Assembly (NCBI RefSeq): GCF_018224615.1
Contig: NZ_JAGTUK010000001.1
Coordinates: 434,001-498,000, forward strand
DNA length: 64,000 nt
From: Microbacterium paraoxydans
GTDB taxonomy: Bacteria; Actinomycetota; Actinomycetes; Actinomycetales; Microbacteriaceae
Direction: 5' to 3'
Position 1 is the stretch's first letter, and the number at the start of each line of letters is the position of its first letter. Below, one piece after another: positions 18,177 through 26,774 of this stretch. The notes below the pieces were generated by a model, which ran no database searches, was not told where the DNA came from, and was given only the letters and a program-made list of their open reading frames with translations. The position numbers were made by a program, and so were the translations under genes.

Positions 18177-21100
18177 GTGAACGACACAGCCATCGCACCC
18201 CCAGAGAGCAGCCGCCTGCGCGTCCTGCTCGCCGCCCTCCTGTCCCTCCTGCTCGTCGCCGCCGGCGCGGTGATCGTGCCGCCGGCGCACGCCGCGAGCG
18301 GATCGGTCGCGCCCACGATCGCGTCCGCCGACGCCTCGGGACTCCGCGTCCAGGTGCAGGCGAGCGGACTGCCCGACGTCTCCGGCGTCTACGCGGCCCT
18401 GATCGTGAAGGGCACGGAGAGCGGAGTGACCGGGTCCGGCGGGTACGCCGCGTTCGCCCTGCCGTTCCCGTCCGTGCAGGCGGGCGCGACTTCCTTCACG
18501 CTCACCGCGCCCGCCGCCACGCTCGACCGCACGCAGGCGTACGAGGTCCTGGTGTGGCAGCAGCACTCCGCCCCGAACGACGCCACCATCTACGGCCGCG
18601 GCGACGTGGCGATCTCGGGTGCGCAGTGGGACGCGGTCTTCGGCCCGGCCGCGCCCGAGCCCGGGGAGACCGAGCCGGGTGAGACCGAGCCGGGCGAGAC
18701 CGAGCCGGGCGAGACCGAGCCGGGTGAGACGGAGCCGCAGCCTGTGGCGGCGGTGTCGGTCGCGGTGGCTTCGGCTGCGGCGGAGTCGGGCCTCACGGTC
18801 ACGGCCGCCGGCACGAACCTCGGTGCCGTCACGGGCGCGTACGTGGCGCTGATCGAGGCCGGGACTGAGGCCGACGTCACGGCGGGTGGCGGGTTCCTCG
18901 CGATGCAATACGTGCGGGGGATCACGGGCGGCGCGTTCACCGTGGACCTGACGGCGGCGGCGGACGCCCTCGTCCGGACCAAGACGTATGAAGTGATCGC
19001 GTGGCAGCAGCACACCATGCCGAGCGCCGCGACGATCTACGCCCGCTCGACCGTCGCGATCACCGACGCCGAGTGGGCCGCGCTCCAGCCCGCCCCCGCG
19101 TCGCCCGCGCTCGACGTGTTCCTCGCCGACGGCGTGACCCCGGCGACCGGTGTCGCGCTGAAGGCGGGCGACCGCATCGTGGTGAAGGGCACCGGCTACG
19201 ACCCGACCGCGAACGTCGGCGGCCGCGGCGTGCCCATCCCGTCGCATCTGCCCCAGGGCACCTACGTGGTGTTCGGCAACTTCGGCGCGACCTGGCAGCC
19301 GTCCGCAGGAGCCGCCTCCGCCACCCGCTCGGTGGGCGCGCAGGCGTGGGCGCTCGCCGAGGGCGTGCTGAACCAGGTGCCCGCGCAGTACCAGGGCGCG
19401 ATCCGTGCGCAGTGGGTCGACATCTCGCTCGACGGCTCGTTCCAGGTGACGCTCACGCTGAAGGACGCCCCGGCGACGCCCGGCACCTACGGCGTGTACA
19501 CGTATGCGGCCGGGGGCGTCTCCAACGCCGACCAGGAGCGCGCGGTGGCGCTGGACTACCGCAGCACCGCCACACTGACCACCGCCGTGAAGACCGCGAC
19601 CGCGGCGGACGGTCTCACCGTGACCGCGTCGGCCGCGAAGCTCGGCGCGATCACGGGCGCGTACGTGGCGCTGATCGAGGCGGGGACCGAGGCCGACGTC
19701 ACGGCGGGTGGCGGGTTCCTCGCGATGCAGTACGTGCGGGGCATCACGGGTGGCGTGTTCACCGTGGACCTGACGGCGGCGGCGGACGCCCTCGACCGGA
19801 CCAAGACGTATGAAGTGATCGCGTGGCAGCAGCACACCCTGCCGAGCGCAGCGACGATCTACGCCCGCTCGACCGTCACGATCACGGACGCGCAGTGGGC
19901 CGCGCTCCAGCCCGCCCCCGGCCCGTCGATCACCGCGCCGGTGAAGACGGCCACGGCCACCGACGGCCTCACGGTCACCGCGACCGCGGCGAACCTCGGC
20001 GACATCACGGGTGCGTACGTGGCGCTGATCGAGGCGGGGACCGAGGCCGACGTGACCGCGGGCGGCGGGTTCCTCGCGATGCAGTACGTGCGGAACATCG
20101 GCTTCGGCGCGTTCGCGGTCGACCTGAACACGGCGGCGCACACGCTCGACCGGACGAAGGCGTACGAGGTGATCGTCTGGCGGCAGCACACCCTGCCCAC
20201 CGCGGACACGATCTACGCCCGCGGAGCCGTGACCATCACCGAGGAGCAGTGGACGGCGCTGGCGGGGGAGAAGCCGACCGAGCCGAAGCCGCCCGTGACG
20301 CCGACGACCCCGCCGGCCAGCGTGCCGGGCGGCTCGCTGCGCTGGGCCATCTCCTCGTCGTTCACGAACTACATCACCGGGCCCATCGCCCAGGGAGCCA
20401 TCGAGGTGTCGGGCGGTGCCACGCGGTCGGGCGGACAGTTCCAGTTCGGCCAGACCGTCGGCGGCGACTACGACCGGTCGACCGGCCTCGGCAGCGTGGT
20501 CTACCGCGGCGCCGTGCGCTTCACGGGCCATCACGGGGTGCTCGACGTCACGGTCGCCAACCCGGTGATCCGCGTGACCTCGGCCGGATCCGCAACGCTC
20601 TCGGTCGCCAGCGGCGGCGCGCAGGTGCCGTTCGCGACGCTCGACCTCGCCCGGGCCACCCGCATCGAGGCCAACGGCGCCGTGACCTACACGGCCGCGC
20701 CCGCCGCGCTCACCGATGCCGGACGCGACCGCGTGCTCTCCGGCTACTCGACCACGCTCAACCCGGTCACGTTCACGATCGGCTCGGTCGCGGCGGCACC
20801 CTCCGGCACCACGGGCACGGTCGCCGCGGCCGCGGTGAAGACCACGCCACGCATCCCCGCGACGCCGCCCGCCACGGACGGCATCGACATCGACGAGGCC
20901 GCGCTGGCCGCGCTCGCCGCGGGGCAGCCCGCCACGGTGTCGGCCACGGGCTTCCGGCCGAACGAGGAGGGCATCCGGGTGGTCGTGTACTCCACCCCCG
21001 TGCTGCTCGACACGGTCACGGCCGACGCCTCCGGGGTCGCCACCTGGTCGGGCACGCTGCCCGCCTCGCTCGAGGACGGCGAGCACACGCTCACGTTCCA

Positions 21101-21869
21101 GGGCTCGGTCGACCGCGGGCTGACGTTCACGCTCGCGCGGGCGACCGCGGCGGTCGGTCAGTGCACGGTCGAGGGCGCGACGCTGAAGTGGGGCTACAAG
21201 GAGTCGTTCCGCACGTACATCGAGGGCATCGCGAAGGGCGGCTGGACGCTGACCGGCGTGACCTACGAGTACCCCGACTACGTCTGGGCGGGCGGCACCG
21301 GTGCACTCGACGACGCGGCGCTCACCGGGCTCGTCACGTTCGGCGGCAGCATCGCCTTCACGGGCCACGACGGCGCGCTGAACACGACCCTCGCGAACGC
21401 CAGGGTCGAACTCGCGGGCGACACCGGCTACCTGGTGTTCGACGTGACGGGCACCACGCAGGCCGGGGAGAGCGTCGACCAGCAGGGCGTGCGACTCGCG
21501 GAATTCTCGCTCGCGGACGCCGCGATCACGGACGGCGCCCTGTCGCTCGACGCGATCCCGACTCGTCTCACCGAGGCGGGGGCCGCCGCGTTCGGCACCT
21601 ACGCCGCGGGCGAGGCCCTGGACCCGGTCACCGCGGTGATCCCGGTCGCCGCGGCGTGCGGCACGGCCGTGGAGGAGGAGCCGGAGACGGACGTCGAGGC
21701 CAGCGCGTCGGTCACCGCGGTGACCGCACCGGCGGAGGGCGACGGCGCGCCGGTGTGGCCGTGGATCGTGGGCGGCCTGGTGGTCGTGGCACTCGCCGCG
21801 ACGGGTGGCGTGCTGATCGCGCGCCGCACCCGCTCGACCGAGACCGCGGAGACCACCACCGACGCGTGA
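18177..21869 (+). CDS. large surface heme-binding protein with two HtaA domains and four novel repeats
   Basis: About 1230 residues. The GTG at 18177 has GGAG upstream and a compact signal peptide ending PPAHA; an ATG at 18138 adds 13 residues. Order: repeat R1 (18330-18646), a GETEP x5 linker, R2 (18763-19090), a roughly 150-residue module, R3 (19585-19910), R4 (19939-20262), HtaA-1 (from LRWAISSSF at about 20335), an Ig-like linker, HtaA-2 (from LKWGYKESF at about 21183), and a C-terminal membrane helix with RRTR tail. There is no LPxTG, so it is held by the membrane anchor as in corynebacterial HtaA. HtaA domains bind heme and pass it to HmuT. The repeats share a YEVIxWQQH core and I do not recognise them. 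A strong terminator follows. Confidence 0.9.
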   Translation: MNDTAIAPPESSRLRVLLAALLSLLLVAAGAVIVPPAHAASGSVAPTIASADASGLRVQVQASGLPDVSGVYAALIVKGTESGVTGSGGYAAFALPFPSVQAGATSFTLTAPAATLDRTQAYEVLVWQQHSAPNDATIYGRGDVAISGAQWDAVFGPAAPEPGETEPGETEPGETEPGETEPGETEPQPVAAVSVAVASAAAESGLTVTAAGTNLGAVTGAYVALIEAGTEADVTAGGGFLAMQYVRGITGGAFTVDLTAAADALVRTKTYEVIAWQQHTMPSAATIYARSTVAITDAEWAALQPAPASPALDVFLADGVTPATGVALKAGDRIVVKGTGYDPTANVGGRGVPIPSHLPQGTYVVFGNFGATWQPSAGAASATRSVGAQAWALAEGVLNQVPAQYQGAIRAQWVDISLDGSFQVTLTLKDAPATPGTYGVYTYAAGGVSNADQERAVALDYRSTATLTTAVKTATAADGLTVTASAAKLGAITGAYVALIEAGTEADVTAGGGFLAMQYVRGITGGVFTVDLTAAADALDRTKTYEVIAWQQHTLPSAATIYARSTVTITDAQWAALQPAPGPSITAPVKTATATDGLTVTATAANLGDITGAYVALIEAGTEADVTAGGGFLAMQYVRNIGFGAFAVDLNTAAHTLDRTKAYEVIVWRQHTLPTADTIYARGAVTITEEQWTALAGEKPTEPKPPVTPTTPPASVPGGSLRWAISSSFTNYITGPIAQGAIEVSGGATRSGGQFQFGQTVGGDYDRSTGLGSVVYRGAVRFTGHHGVLDVTVANPVIRVTSAGSATLSVASGGAQVPFATLDLARATRIEANGAVTYTAAPAALTDAGRDRVLSGYSTTLNPVTFTIGSVAAAPSGTTGTVAAAAVKTTPRIPATPPATDGIDIDEAALAALAAGQPATVSATGFRPNEEGIRVVVYSTPVLLDTVTADASGVATWSGTLPASLEDGEHTLTFQGSVDRGLTFTLARATAAVGQCTVEGATLKWGYKESFRTYIEGIAKGGWTLTGVTYEYPDYVWAGGTGALDDAALTGLVTFGGSIAFTGHDGALNTTLANARVELAGDTGYLVFDVTGTTQAGESVDQQGVRLAEFSLADAAITDGALSLDAIPTRLTEAGAAAFGTYAAGEALDPVTAVIPVAAACGTAVEEEPETDVEASASVTAVTAPAEGDGAPVWPWIVGGLVVVALAATGGVLIARRTRSTETAETTTDA
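18663..18737 (+). repeat. five tandem GETEP-coding repeats
   Basis: Five 15-base units encode a Gly-Glu-Thr-Glu-Pro linker between R1 and R2 of the HtaA protein. The units differ only at synonymous third positions, a typical slippage-prone spacer. Confidence 0.8.
18831..19052 (+). repeat. direct repeat copy 1 (R2) within the HtaA gene
   Basis: Nearly identical at the DNA level to 19653-19874 (offset 822 bp), including synonymous sites, which suggests recent duplication or gene conversion between repeat modules. Confidence 0.8.
19653..19874 (+). repeat. direct repeat copy 2 (R3) within the HtaA gene
   Basis: Partner of 18831-19052. R4 (19939-20262) is clearly related but has diverged further, and R1 most of all. 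Confidence 0.8.
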
Positions 21870-21882
21870 TCGTCACCGCGAC

Positions 21883-21916
21883 GAGAGCCGCCCTCCACGC
21901 CTGGAGGGCGGCTCTC
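21883..21916. terminator. strong hairpin terminator after the HtaA gene
   Basis: A 15-bp perfect stem (GAGAGCCGCCCTCCA with its complement) and a 4-base loop, 14 bases after the stop codon. Confidence 0.85.
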
Positions 21917-21924
21917 CGTCGTGG

Positions 21925-21930
21925 GACAAT
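21925..21930 (+). promoter_or_regulatory. -10 box of a leaderless transcript
   Basis: GACAAT, 6 bases before the ATG at 21937. Confidence 0.45.
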
Positions 21931-21936
21931 GGAGAC

Positions 21937-22254
21937 ATGGCCCCCCACGACTCCCACCAGACCGTCGAAGCGACCGTGCGCCGCGTGCCGCGGTACGGCG
22001 TGCTCATGGGCATCGGCGTGGTGCTCGGGGTCATCGTCGCCGGCATCCTCACGATGACCGGCAGCTACGACGAGTCCCAGGCGCTCGACGTGGTCTACCC
22101 GCCCGGACAGGTGTTCGGCTTCCTGCTGCTGTGGACCGTGCCGATCGGTCTCGCGCTCGGCGGGGTCGCCGGTCTCGTGCTGGAGCGCCTCGCGCGCCGC
22201 CACGACCGCGTGGTGCAGGTCGACCGCGAGACCGTCGTCGACGACGAGGACTGA
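21937..22254 (+). CDS. small two-helix membrane protein, unknown function
   Basis: A 105-residue protein. A short polar N-terminus is followed by a helix (YGVLMGIGVVLGVIVAGIL), an extracytoplasmic loop rich in acidic residues, a second helix (VFGFLLLWTVPIGLALGG) and a charged tail ending DDED. Similar small proteins occur in Microbacteriaceae; I know no function. The start fits a leaderless promoter (GACAAT, 6 bases, ATG). Confidence 0.75.
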   Translation: MAPHDSHQTVEATVRRVPRYGVLMGIGVVLGVIVAGILTMTGSYDESQALDVVYPPGQVFGFLLLWTVPIGLALGGVAGLVLERLARRHDRVVQVDRETVVDDED

Positions 22255-22256
22255 CC

Positions 22257-22862
22257 TCAGGCCAGCTCGGCGATCACGGGGCGGATGGCCGCATCGAACG
22301 CCACCACGTCACGACGCAGCCCATCGGTCACGGCCACCGAGAGCGCCCCGATCCACCAGATGCCCCGCTGCGACAGCGGCAGCACCTGCACGTTCAGCTC
22401 GAACGAGTGGGCGCGGCGGCCGATCTCCCGCTCGAACTCGGCGATCGCGCTCGCGTACGCCCGGTAGGCGTCGCCGCCCGTGTTGCTCTTCATCGACCCC
22501 ACGTAGCGGTCGTGCGCGGCGTACGCGAAGCGCAGGGCGGCCGTGGCGTGCGGCCGGATCGCCGCGGCCAGCTGCTCCGCCCCGGTCGCGGGCAGGGCGA
22601 CGAGCGTGTCGAAACCGTCGATCAGCTCGAGCGGCACCCCGGAGTGATGGGCGCGCGGCTCGACGGTCATATCCCAGTAGTCGCGCCACTGCGACTCCAC
22701 CTCGGGGGACGCCTCCACGGCATCCGGAGCGCGCACGGGCAGGTCGCGAAGCGCCGGCAGATCTTCCGGCGGGCGGATGCCCAGGAGCTGTCGGAGCGCG
22801 AGCGCGACCAGCACGGGGACGCTCGCGTCTTCGCGGATGAGCCACTGCGGCTTGTCGGCCAT
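22257..22862 (-). CDS. hypothetical protein, 201 residues
   Basis: No family recognised. A soluble, probably mostly helical protein starting MADKPQWLIREDASVPVLVA, with a Trp-rich segment (QWRDYWDM) and a C-terminal RGIWWIGALSVAVTDGLRRD stretch. A TACGAT -10 lies 6 bases before the ATG on this strand, so the mRNA is probably leaderless. It is convergent with the small membrane-protein gene, 2 bases apart. Confidence 0.72.
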   Translation of the reverse strand: MADKPQWLIREDASVPVLVALALRQLLGIRPPEDLPALRDLPVRAPDAVEASPEVESQWRDYWDMTVEPRAHHSGVPLELIDGFDTLVALPATGAEQLAAAIRPHATAALRFAYAAHDRYVGSMKSNTGGDAYRAYASAIAEFEREIGRRAHSFELNVQVLPLSQRGIWWIGALSVAVTDGLRRDVVAFDAAIRPVIAELA

Positions 22863-23015
22863 GGGCCCATCGTAGGGCGGCCGGGTGCGCCGTTCCGAGT
22901 CCCGGCACGGTAAACCCCGCCGAGAGCCGCGTCAACCCTCGCGGTGATCCCGGAGGCCGGGGGTAGACCTGCCTGCACGTCGGCGGTCGTCGGCGGGGAG
23001 TGGAGAGGAACAACC

Positions 23016-23858
23016 ATGTCGCAGAACAACGCAGGCGGGGTCCCCGGCGGTGGCGCCGGTGAGTCGCCCGGGGTCGTGAAGACCGCCGCCCACGAAGCAG
23101 AGGGCGTGATGGACACGGCCAAGGAGGAAGCGGCCGGGGTCATCGAGACCGCGAAGGCCGAGGCGGGCGCGGTTGCCCACGAGGCCACCGACCAGGTGCG
23201 CGAGCTGTACCGCCAGACGACGGCCGAGCTGTCCGAGCAGGCCGCGGTGCAGCAGCGCCGCGTCGCCGACGGGCTCCGCTCGGTCAGCGGCGAGCTCGGC
23301 TCGATGGCGGAGAACGCGCAGGGCGGGGTCGCTGCGGATCTCGTCCGGCAGGCGTCCACGCGGCTGCAGGGCATCGCGGGCTGGATCGGCGACCGCGACC
23401 CCGGATCGGTGCTGACCGAGGTGAAGTCGTACGCACGGGCCAAGCCGGGCACGTTCATCGCGGTCGCGGCGCTCGCCGGTCTCGTCGTCGGCCGGCTCAC
23501 GCGGGCGCTGTCCGAGGGCGCAGCCGAGTCGAGCCGCAGCAACGGCAGCGCCGCCACGGGCACGGACGCCACCGCGGCAGCCGTCCCGCCGGCGCCGGTC
23601 ACGCACACGGACCCCGCGGCGACCACCCCCGGCGCGGTCCAGGGCGGCACGGCGGCGGCCGCGGGCGGCAGCACCACGCTCGGCGAGCCGCCGCTGCCGA
23701 CCGACGGCACCGTGCCCGGAGCGCCGGACGGACTGAGCGGCATCGACGCGGGGACCGCGCCGTGGGGCGTCACGCGCGACGAGGACCGCGCCGACACGCC
23801 CCTGTACGACCGGACGGACGCCGCGACCCGCGGCTCCACGCCCGAGGAGCGACCATGA
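23016..23858 (+). CDS. helix-rich single-pass membrane protein (YtxH/nutrient-deprivation style)
   Basis: A 280-residue protein with GGAGAGGAA before the ATG. Residues 15-110 form a long Ala/Glu/Lys helix resembling LEA-like stress proteins (KTAAHEAEGVMDTAKEEAAG). A membrane segment (TFIAVAALAGLVVGRLTRAL) follows at about 148-168. The last 100 residues are a low-complexity Ala/Thr/Gly/Pro tail. It is first in a chain of three overlapping genes with a holin-III-like and a DUF3618 protein. This cluster is common in actinobacteria, and its role in the envelope or stress response is unproven. Confidence 0.82.
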   Translation: MSQNNAGGVPGGGAGESPGVVKTAAHEAEGVMDTAKEEAAGVIETAKAEAGAVAHEATDQVRELYRQTTAELSEQAAVQQRRVADGLRSVSGELGSMAENAQGGVAADLVRQASTRLQGIAGWIGDRDPGSVLTEVKSYARAKPGTFIAVAALAGLVVGRLTRALSEGAAESSRSNGSAATGTDATAAAVPPAPVTHTDPAATTPGAVQGGTAAAAGGSTTLGEPPLPTDGTVPGAPDGLSGIDAGTAPWGVTRDEDRADTPLYDRTDAATRGSTPEERP

Positions 23859-24271
23859 CCGACGCGACGCCGTCCGAGCGGAAGGCCGAGACCACGTCGC
23901 TGGGCGACCTGCTCACGGAGGTGACCAGCGACCTGTCCACGCTGATGCGGCAGGAGCTGGAACTGGCGAAGGCCGAGCTCAAGCAGTCGGCGACCCGTGC
24001 CGGCCGCGGGGCGGGCATGCTCGGCGGGGCGGGGTACGGCGCGATGATGGCCGTCTTCTTCCTCTCCGTCGCCCTGTGGTGGGGGCTGGGCTACTACGTG
24101 ACGGGGCTCGGCTGGTCGGCCGTGATCGTCGCGGTCATCTGGGCGGTCGTCGCCCTCGTCCTGTTCGTGGCGGGACGCACGCAGTTGAAGAGCATCGAGG
24201 GGGCGCCGCGCACGGTGGACAGCCTGAAGCGCATCCCCGATGCCGTGAAGAGGAATGAGGAGAACCGATGA
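23855..24271 (+). CDS. phage-holin-III-superfamily-like membrane protein
   Basis: A 138-residue protein whose ATG overlaps the preceding stop by 4 bases. An amphipathic N-terminal helix (LMRQELELAKAELKQSA) leads into two hydrophobic helices (AMMAVFFLSVALWWGLGYY and VIVAVIWAVVALVLFVAG). This is the pattern of the actinobacterial putative holin-X/superfamily III group. Despite the name, these are chromosomal genes linked to DUF3618 genes, and no other phage gene is nearby. Confidence 0.85.
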   Translation: MTDATPSERKAETTSLGDLLTEVTSDLSTLMRQELELAKAELKQSATRAGRGAGMLGGAGYGAMMAVFFLSVALWWGLGYYVTGLGWSAVIVAVIWAVVALVLFVAGRTQLKSIEGAPRTVDSLKRIPDAVKRNEENR

Positions 24272-24834
24272 GCGATTCACCCGACGCGATCCGCGCCGAC
24301 ATCGAGAGGACGAGGGCGGAGTTCGGCAGAGACGTCGACGCGCTCGCCGACAAGGTCACCCCGTCGAAGGTGGTGCACCGGCAGACGCAGAAGATGAAGG
24401 GGGCCGCGCGCTCCGTGGTCGACCGCGTGATGGGTGTCGCGGACGACACCGGCGACCGCATCGGGGACGCCACGTCCTCGGTGGCCGACGCCGGAAGGCA
24501 CGCGGTGACCAAGGCGCAGGGCAACCCGCTGGCGGTCGGGCTCATGGCTTTCGCGGCCGGGCTGGTCGTGGCGGCCGTCATCCCCTCGTCCGCGAAGGAG
24601 AAGGAGCTGGCGGGCGAGCTGAAGGAGAAGGCGCAACCGCTGGTCGACGAGGCCGCGCAGGTCGCGAAGACCGTCGGCGAGGATCTGCGGGAGCCCGCTC
24701 AGGAGGCCTTCGCCGCAGTGAAGGACGAAGCGACGGGCGCCGCCGAGCACATCCGCGACGAGGCGAGTTCGGCGGTCGACGAGGTCAAGGGCAGCGCGCA
24801 GGACGCCCGCGACACCGTCGCCGGCGATCGGTGA
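24268..24834 (+). CDS. DUF3618-containing protein
   Basis: A 188-residue protein overlapping the holin-like gene by 4 bases. The DUF3618 signature is at residues 6-45 (IRADIERTRAEFGRDVDALADKV). A hydrophobic segment follows (NPLAVGLMAFAAGLVVAAVIP), then a long charged helix rich in Glu, Lys and Ala. It is probably membrane-tethered. It ends the three-gene operon before a very strong terminator. Confidence 0.88.
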   Translation: MSDSPDAIRADIERTRAEFGRDVDALADKVTPSKVVHRQTQKMKGAARSVVDRVMGVADDTGDRIGDATSSVADAGRHAVTKAQGNPLAVGLMAFAAGLVVAAVIPSSAKEKELAGELKEKAQPLVDEAAQVAKTVGEDLREPAQEAFAAVKDEATGAAEHIRDEASSAVDEVKGSAQDARDTVAGDR

Positions 24835-24857
24835 ACCACGACCCGACGTGGCCGCCC

Positions 24858-24898
24858 GCACGGGGCCCGGCGCCGATCACCGGCGCCGGGCCCCGTGC
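24858..24898 (+). terminator. very strong intrinsic terminator
   Basis: An 18-bp perfect GC-rich stem (GCACGGGGCCCGGCGCCG with its complement), 5-base loop, followed by TTT. Confidence 0.88.
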
Positions 24899-24968
24899 TT
24901 TACCCGGTCGCGGCGGGCGCGCGCAACCCCGTTCTCGCGTCGGCGTCTGGCGTGACACGCTCGTGACC

Positions 24969-25310
24969 ATGAAACTCGTCTCCTATGCCGGGCAGCAGGT
25001 CGTCACGACCGACGACGTGGCGGACGCCCTCGTCAACCTGGCCGCCTCCCTCGCGAGCGAGGGCGAGTCCGCGGCCGTGCAGATCCCCATCGACATCGAC
25101 GGGCAGAAGGACACCGCCGACCTCATCGTGGGAGTCGGCAACGATCTCCTCGTGGGCCCGAAGGCCACGGACGGGGAGGACCCCGACTTCTCGGCGGACG
25201 CGGCCGCGCTGCGCGAGCACCGCTACTACCCCAAGGCATCGGCCGCGGAGGACCCGGTCGACGGCGACGGACTGCCGATCATCGACCTCGACCTGGACCC
25301 GCGGGTGTGA
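24969..25310 (+). CDS. hypothetical acidic protein, 113 residues
   Basis: No family recognised. It begins MKLVSYAGQQVVTTDDVADA and has a central VQIPIDIDGQKDTADLIVGVGND beta-rich stretch (given here as a continuous region of residues 39-61) and an acidic tail. No signal or membrane segment. A GTG two codons upstream is an alternative start. It is probably co-transcribed with the next small gene, since only one base separates them. Confidence 0.68.
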   Translation: MKLVSYAGQQVVTTDDVADALVNLAASLASEGESAAVQIPIDIDGQKDTADLIVGVGNDLLVGPKATDGEDPDFSADAAALREHRYYPKASAAEDPVDGDGLPIIDLDLDPRV

Positions 25311-25311
25311 C

Positions 25312-25602
25312 ATGAGCCACGCGAACACTCTCGACGCCCCCGACGACGGCCCCGCCCCAGAGGCTCCGGCCCCCGCGACCGGCGGGGCGCTGTGGGCCTC
25401 GGTCGCCGACGGGTTCTACGTGGGCAGCGACGCCGGTTCGTTCCTCGGCTACGTCGACCGGCAGCCCGACGGCCGCTGGCGGGCGTTCGACGCGGTGTCG
25501 CGCGTGGTCGGCGACTTTCCCGACCACCACGCGGCGATCGCGGCGACCACCGAGGCCATGACCGGCGAGGCCGCAGGCTGCGCGTGCGAGAGCGCCGCCT
25601 GA
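25312..25602 (+). CDS. hypothetical protein, 96 residues
   Basis: No family recognised. A Pro/Ala-rich acidic N-terminus precedes a compact domain (YVGSDAGSFLGYVDRQPDGR, then WRAFDAVSRVVGDFPDHHAA). The end contains a CACE motif. The ATG lies one base after the preceding gene's stop, suggesting an operon. Base composition matches the neighbours. Confidence 0.66.
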   Translation: MSHANTLDAPDDGPAPEAPAPATGGALWASVADGFYVGSDAGSFLGYVDRQPDGRWRAFDAVSRVVGDFPDHHAAIAATTEAMTGEAAGCACESAA

Positions 25603-25640
25603 GCGGCGACGCTCTGGAGTCCCGGCGGGGTTGCGGGCGG

Positions 25641-25646
25641 TAGGCT
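25641..25646 (+). promoter_or_regulatory. -10 box of leaderless purM transcript
   Basis: TAGGCT, 6 bases before the GTG at 25653. Confidence 0.5.
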
Positions 25647-25652
25647 GTTCGG

Positions 25653-26768
25653 GTGGCTGCCTCCCCCACCAACCCCTATTCCGAAGCCGGCGTCGATACC
25701 GCTGCCGGCGATCTCGCGGTCGAACTGATGAAGTCGTCCGTGCGTGCGACCCACGGACCCGAAGTGCTCGGCGGTGTCGGCGGTTTCGCCGGGCTGTTCG
25801 ACGCCAGCGCGCTGCGCGACTTCCGGCGTCCGCTGCTCGCGACCAGCACCGACGGCGTCGGCACCAAGGTCGCGATCGCGCAGGCCATCGACAAGCACGA
25901 CACGATCGGGCAGGACCTCGTCGGCATGGTCGTCGACGACATCGTGGTGGTGGGTGCCAAGCCCCTCTTCATGACCGACTACATCGCGTGCGGCAAGGTC
26001 GTGCCCGAGCGCATCGCCGACATCGTCCGCGGCATCGCCCAGGCGTGCGCGGCCACCGGCACCGCGCTCGTGGGCGGCGAGACGGCCGAGCACCCCGGGC
26101 TGCTCGGCCCGCGCGACTACGACGTGGCGGGAGCGGCGACGGGCGTGGTCGAGGCGGATGCGATCCTCGGTGCCGAGCGCGTGCAGGACGGCGACGCCGT
26201 GATCGCGGTGGCCTCCAGCGGCCTGCACTCCAACGGCTACTCGCTCGTGCGGCACATCATCACCGGCGCCGGCATCTCGTACGCCGACACCGCCGCCGAC
26301 TTCGGCACCACGTGGGGCGAGGCCCTGCTGGAGCCCACCCGCCTGTACACGCTTCCGCTGCTGCGCCTGATCGCGCAGCTCGACGGCGGCGTGCACGCCC
26401 TCAGCCACGTGACCGGCGGCGGCATCGCGGCCAATCTCGCGCGCGTGCTGCCGCAGGGCAGCTGGGCCGAGGTCGACCGCGGCACCTGGTCGCCGAGTCC
26501 GGTGTTCCGCGTGCTGAGCGACATCGCCGGGTCCACGCTCGAGTCGGCCGAGGGCACCTGGAACCTCGGCATCGGCTTCCTCGCGGTGGTCGCGGGCGAT
26601 CGGAAGGACGCCGCGATCGCGGCGCTGAACGCCGAGGGCATGCCCGCGTGGCAGGTCGGCACGGTCGGATTCGGCCCGCGCCCCTCGGGCGACTGGGAAC
26701 AGGGCGCCAAGGGCGTCGACGGTGGAGCGGTGCGCCTGGTCGGCGCCTACGCGGACGGAGCGAAGTAA
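25653..26768 (+). CDS. purM: phosphoribosylformylglycinamidine cyclo-ligase
   Basis: A 371-residue AIR synthetase, the fifth step of purine synthesis. It begins with the family segment NPYSEAGVDTAAGDLAVELMK. The catalytic and ATP-binding regions appear as STDGVGTKVAIAQA, VDDIVVVGAKPLFMTDYIA, LVGGETAEHPG and GLHSNGYSLVR. The GTG start is supported by a TAGGCT box exactly 6 bases upstream (leaderless mRNA). purF follows after 6 bases. Confidence 0.97.
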   Translation: MAASPTNPYSEAGVDTAAGDLAVELMKSSVRATHGPEVLGGVGGFAGLFDASALRDFRRPLLATSTDGVGTKVAIAQAIDKHDTIGQDLVGMVVDDIVVVGAKPLFMTDYIACGKVVPERIADIVRGIAQACAATGTALVGGETAEHPGLLGPRDYDVAGAATGVVEADAILGAERVQDGDAVIAVASSGLHSNGYSLVRHIITGAGISYADTAADFGTTWGEALLEPTRLYTLPLLRLIAQLDGGVHALSHVTGGGIAANLARVLPQGSWAEVDRGTWSPSPVFRVLSDIAGSTLESAEGTWNLGIGFLAVVAGDRKDAAIAALNAEGMPAWQVGTVGFGPRPSGDWEQGAKGVDGGAVRLVGAYADGAK

Positions 26769-26774
26769 CACCCC

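Noticed and set aside
18663-18737. CRISPR-like or satellite array
   Set aside because: The 15-base units have no spacers and encode a GETEP protein linker.
18084-21368. A 1094-residue open frame on the minus strand across the HtaA gene
   Set aside because: It is a GC-rich shadow of the real gene: low-complexity Arg/Gly/His/Val composition, no domains, and it runs over both iron boxes.
23855-24271. Prophage remnant suggested by the holin-like gene
   Set aside because: No lysin, capsid, integrase or attachment site is nearby. Genes of this type are ordinary chromosomal neighbours of DUF3618 in actinobacteria.
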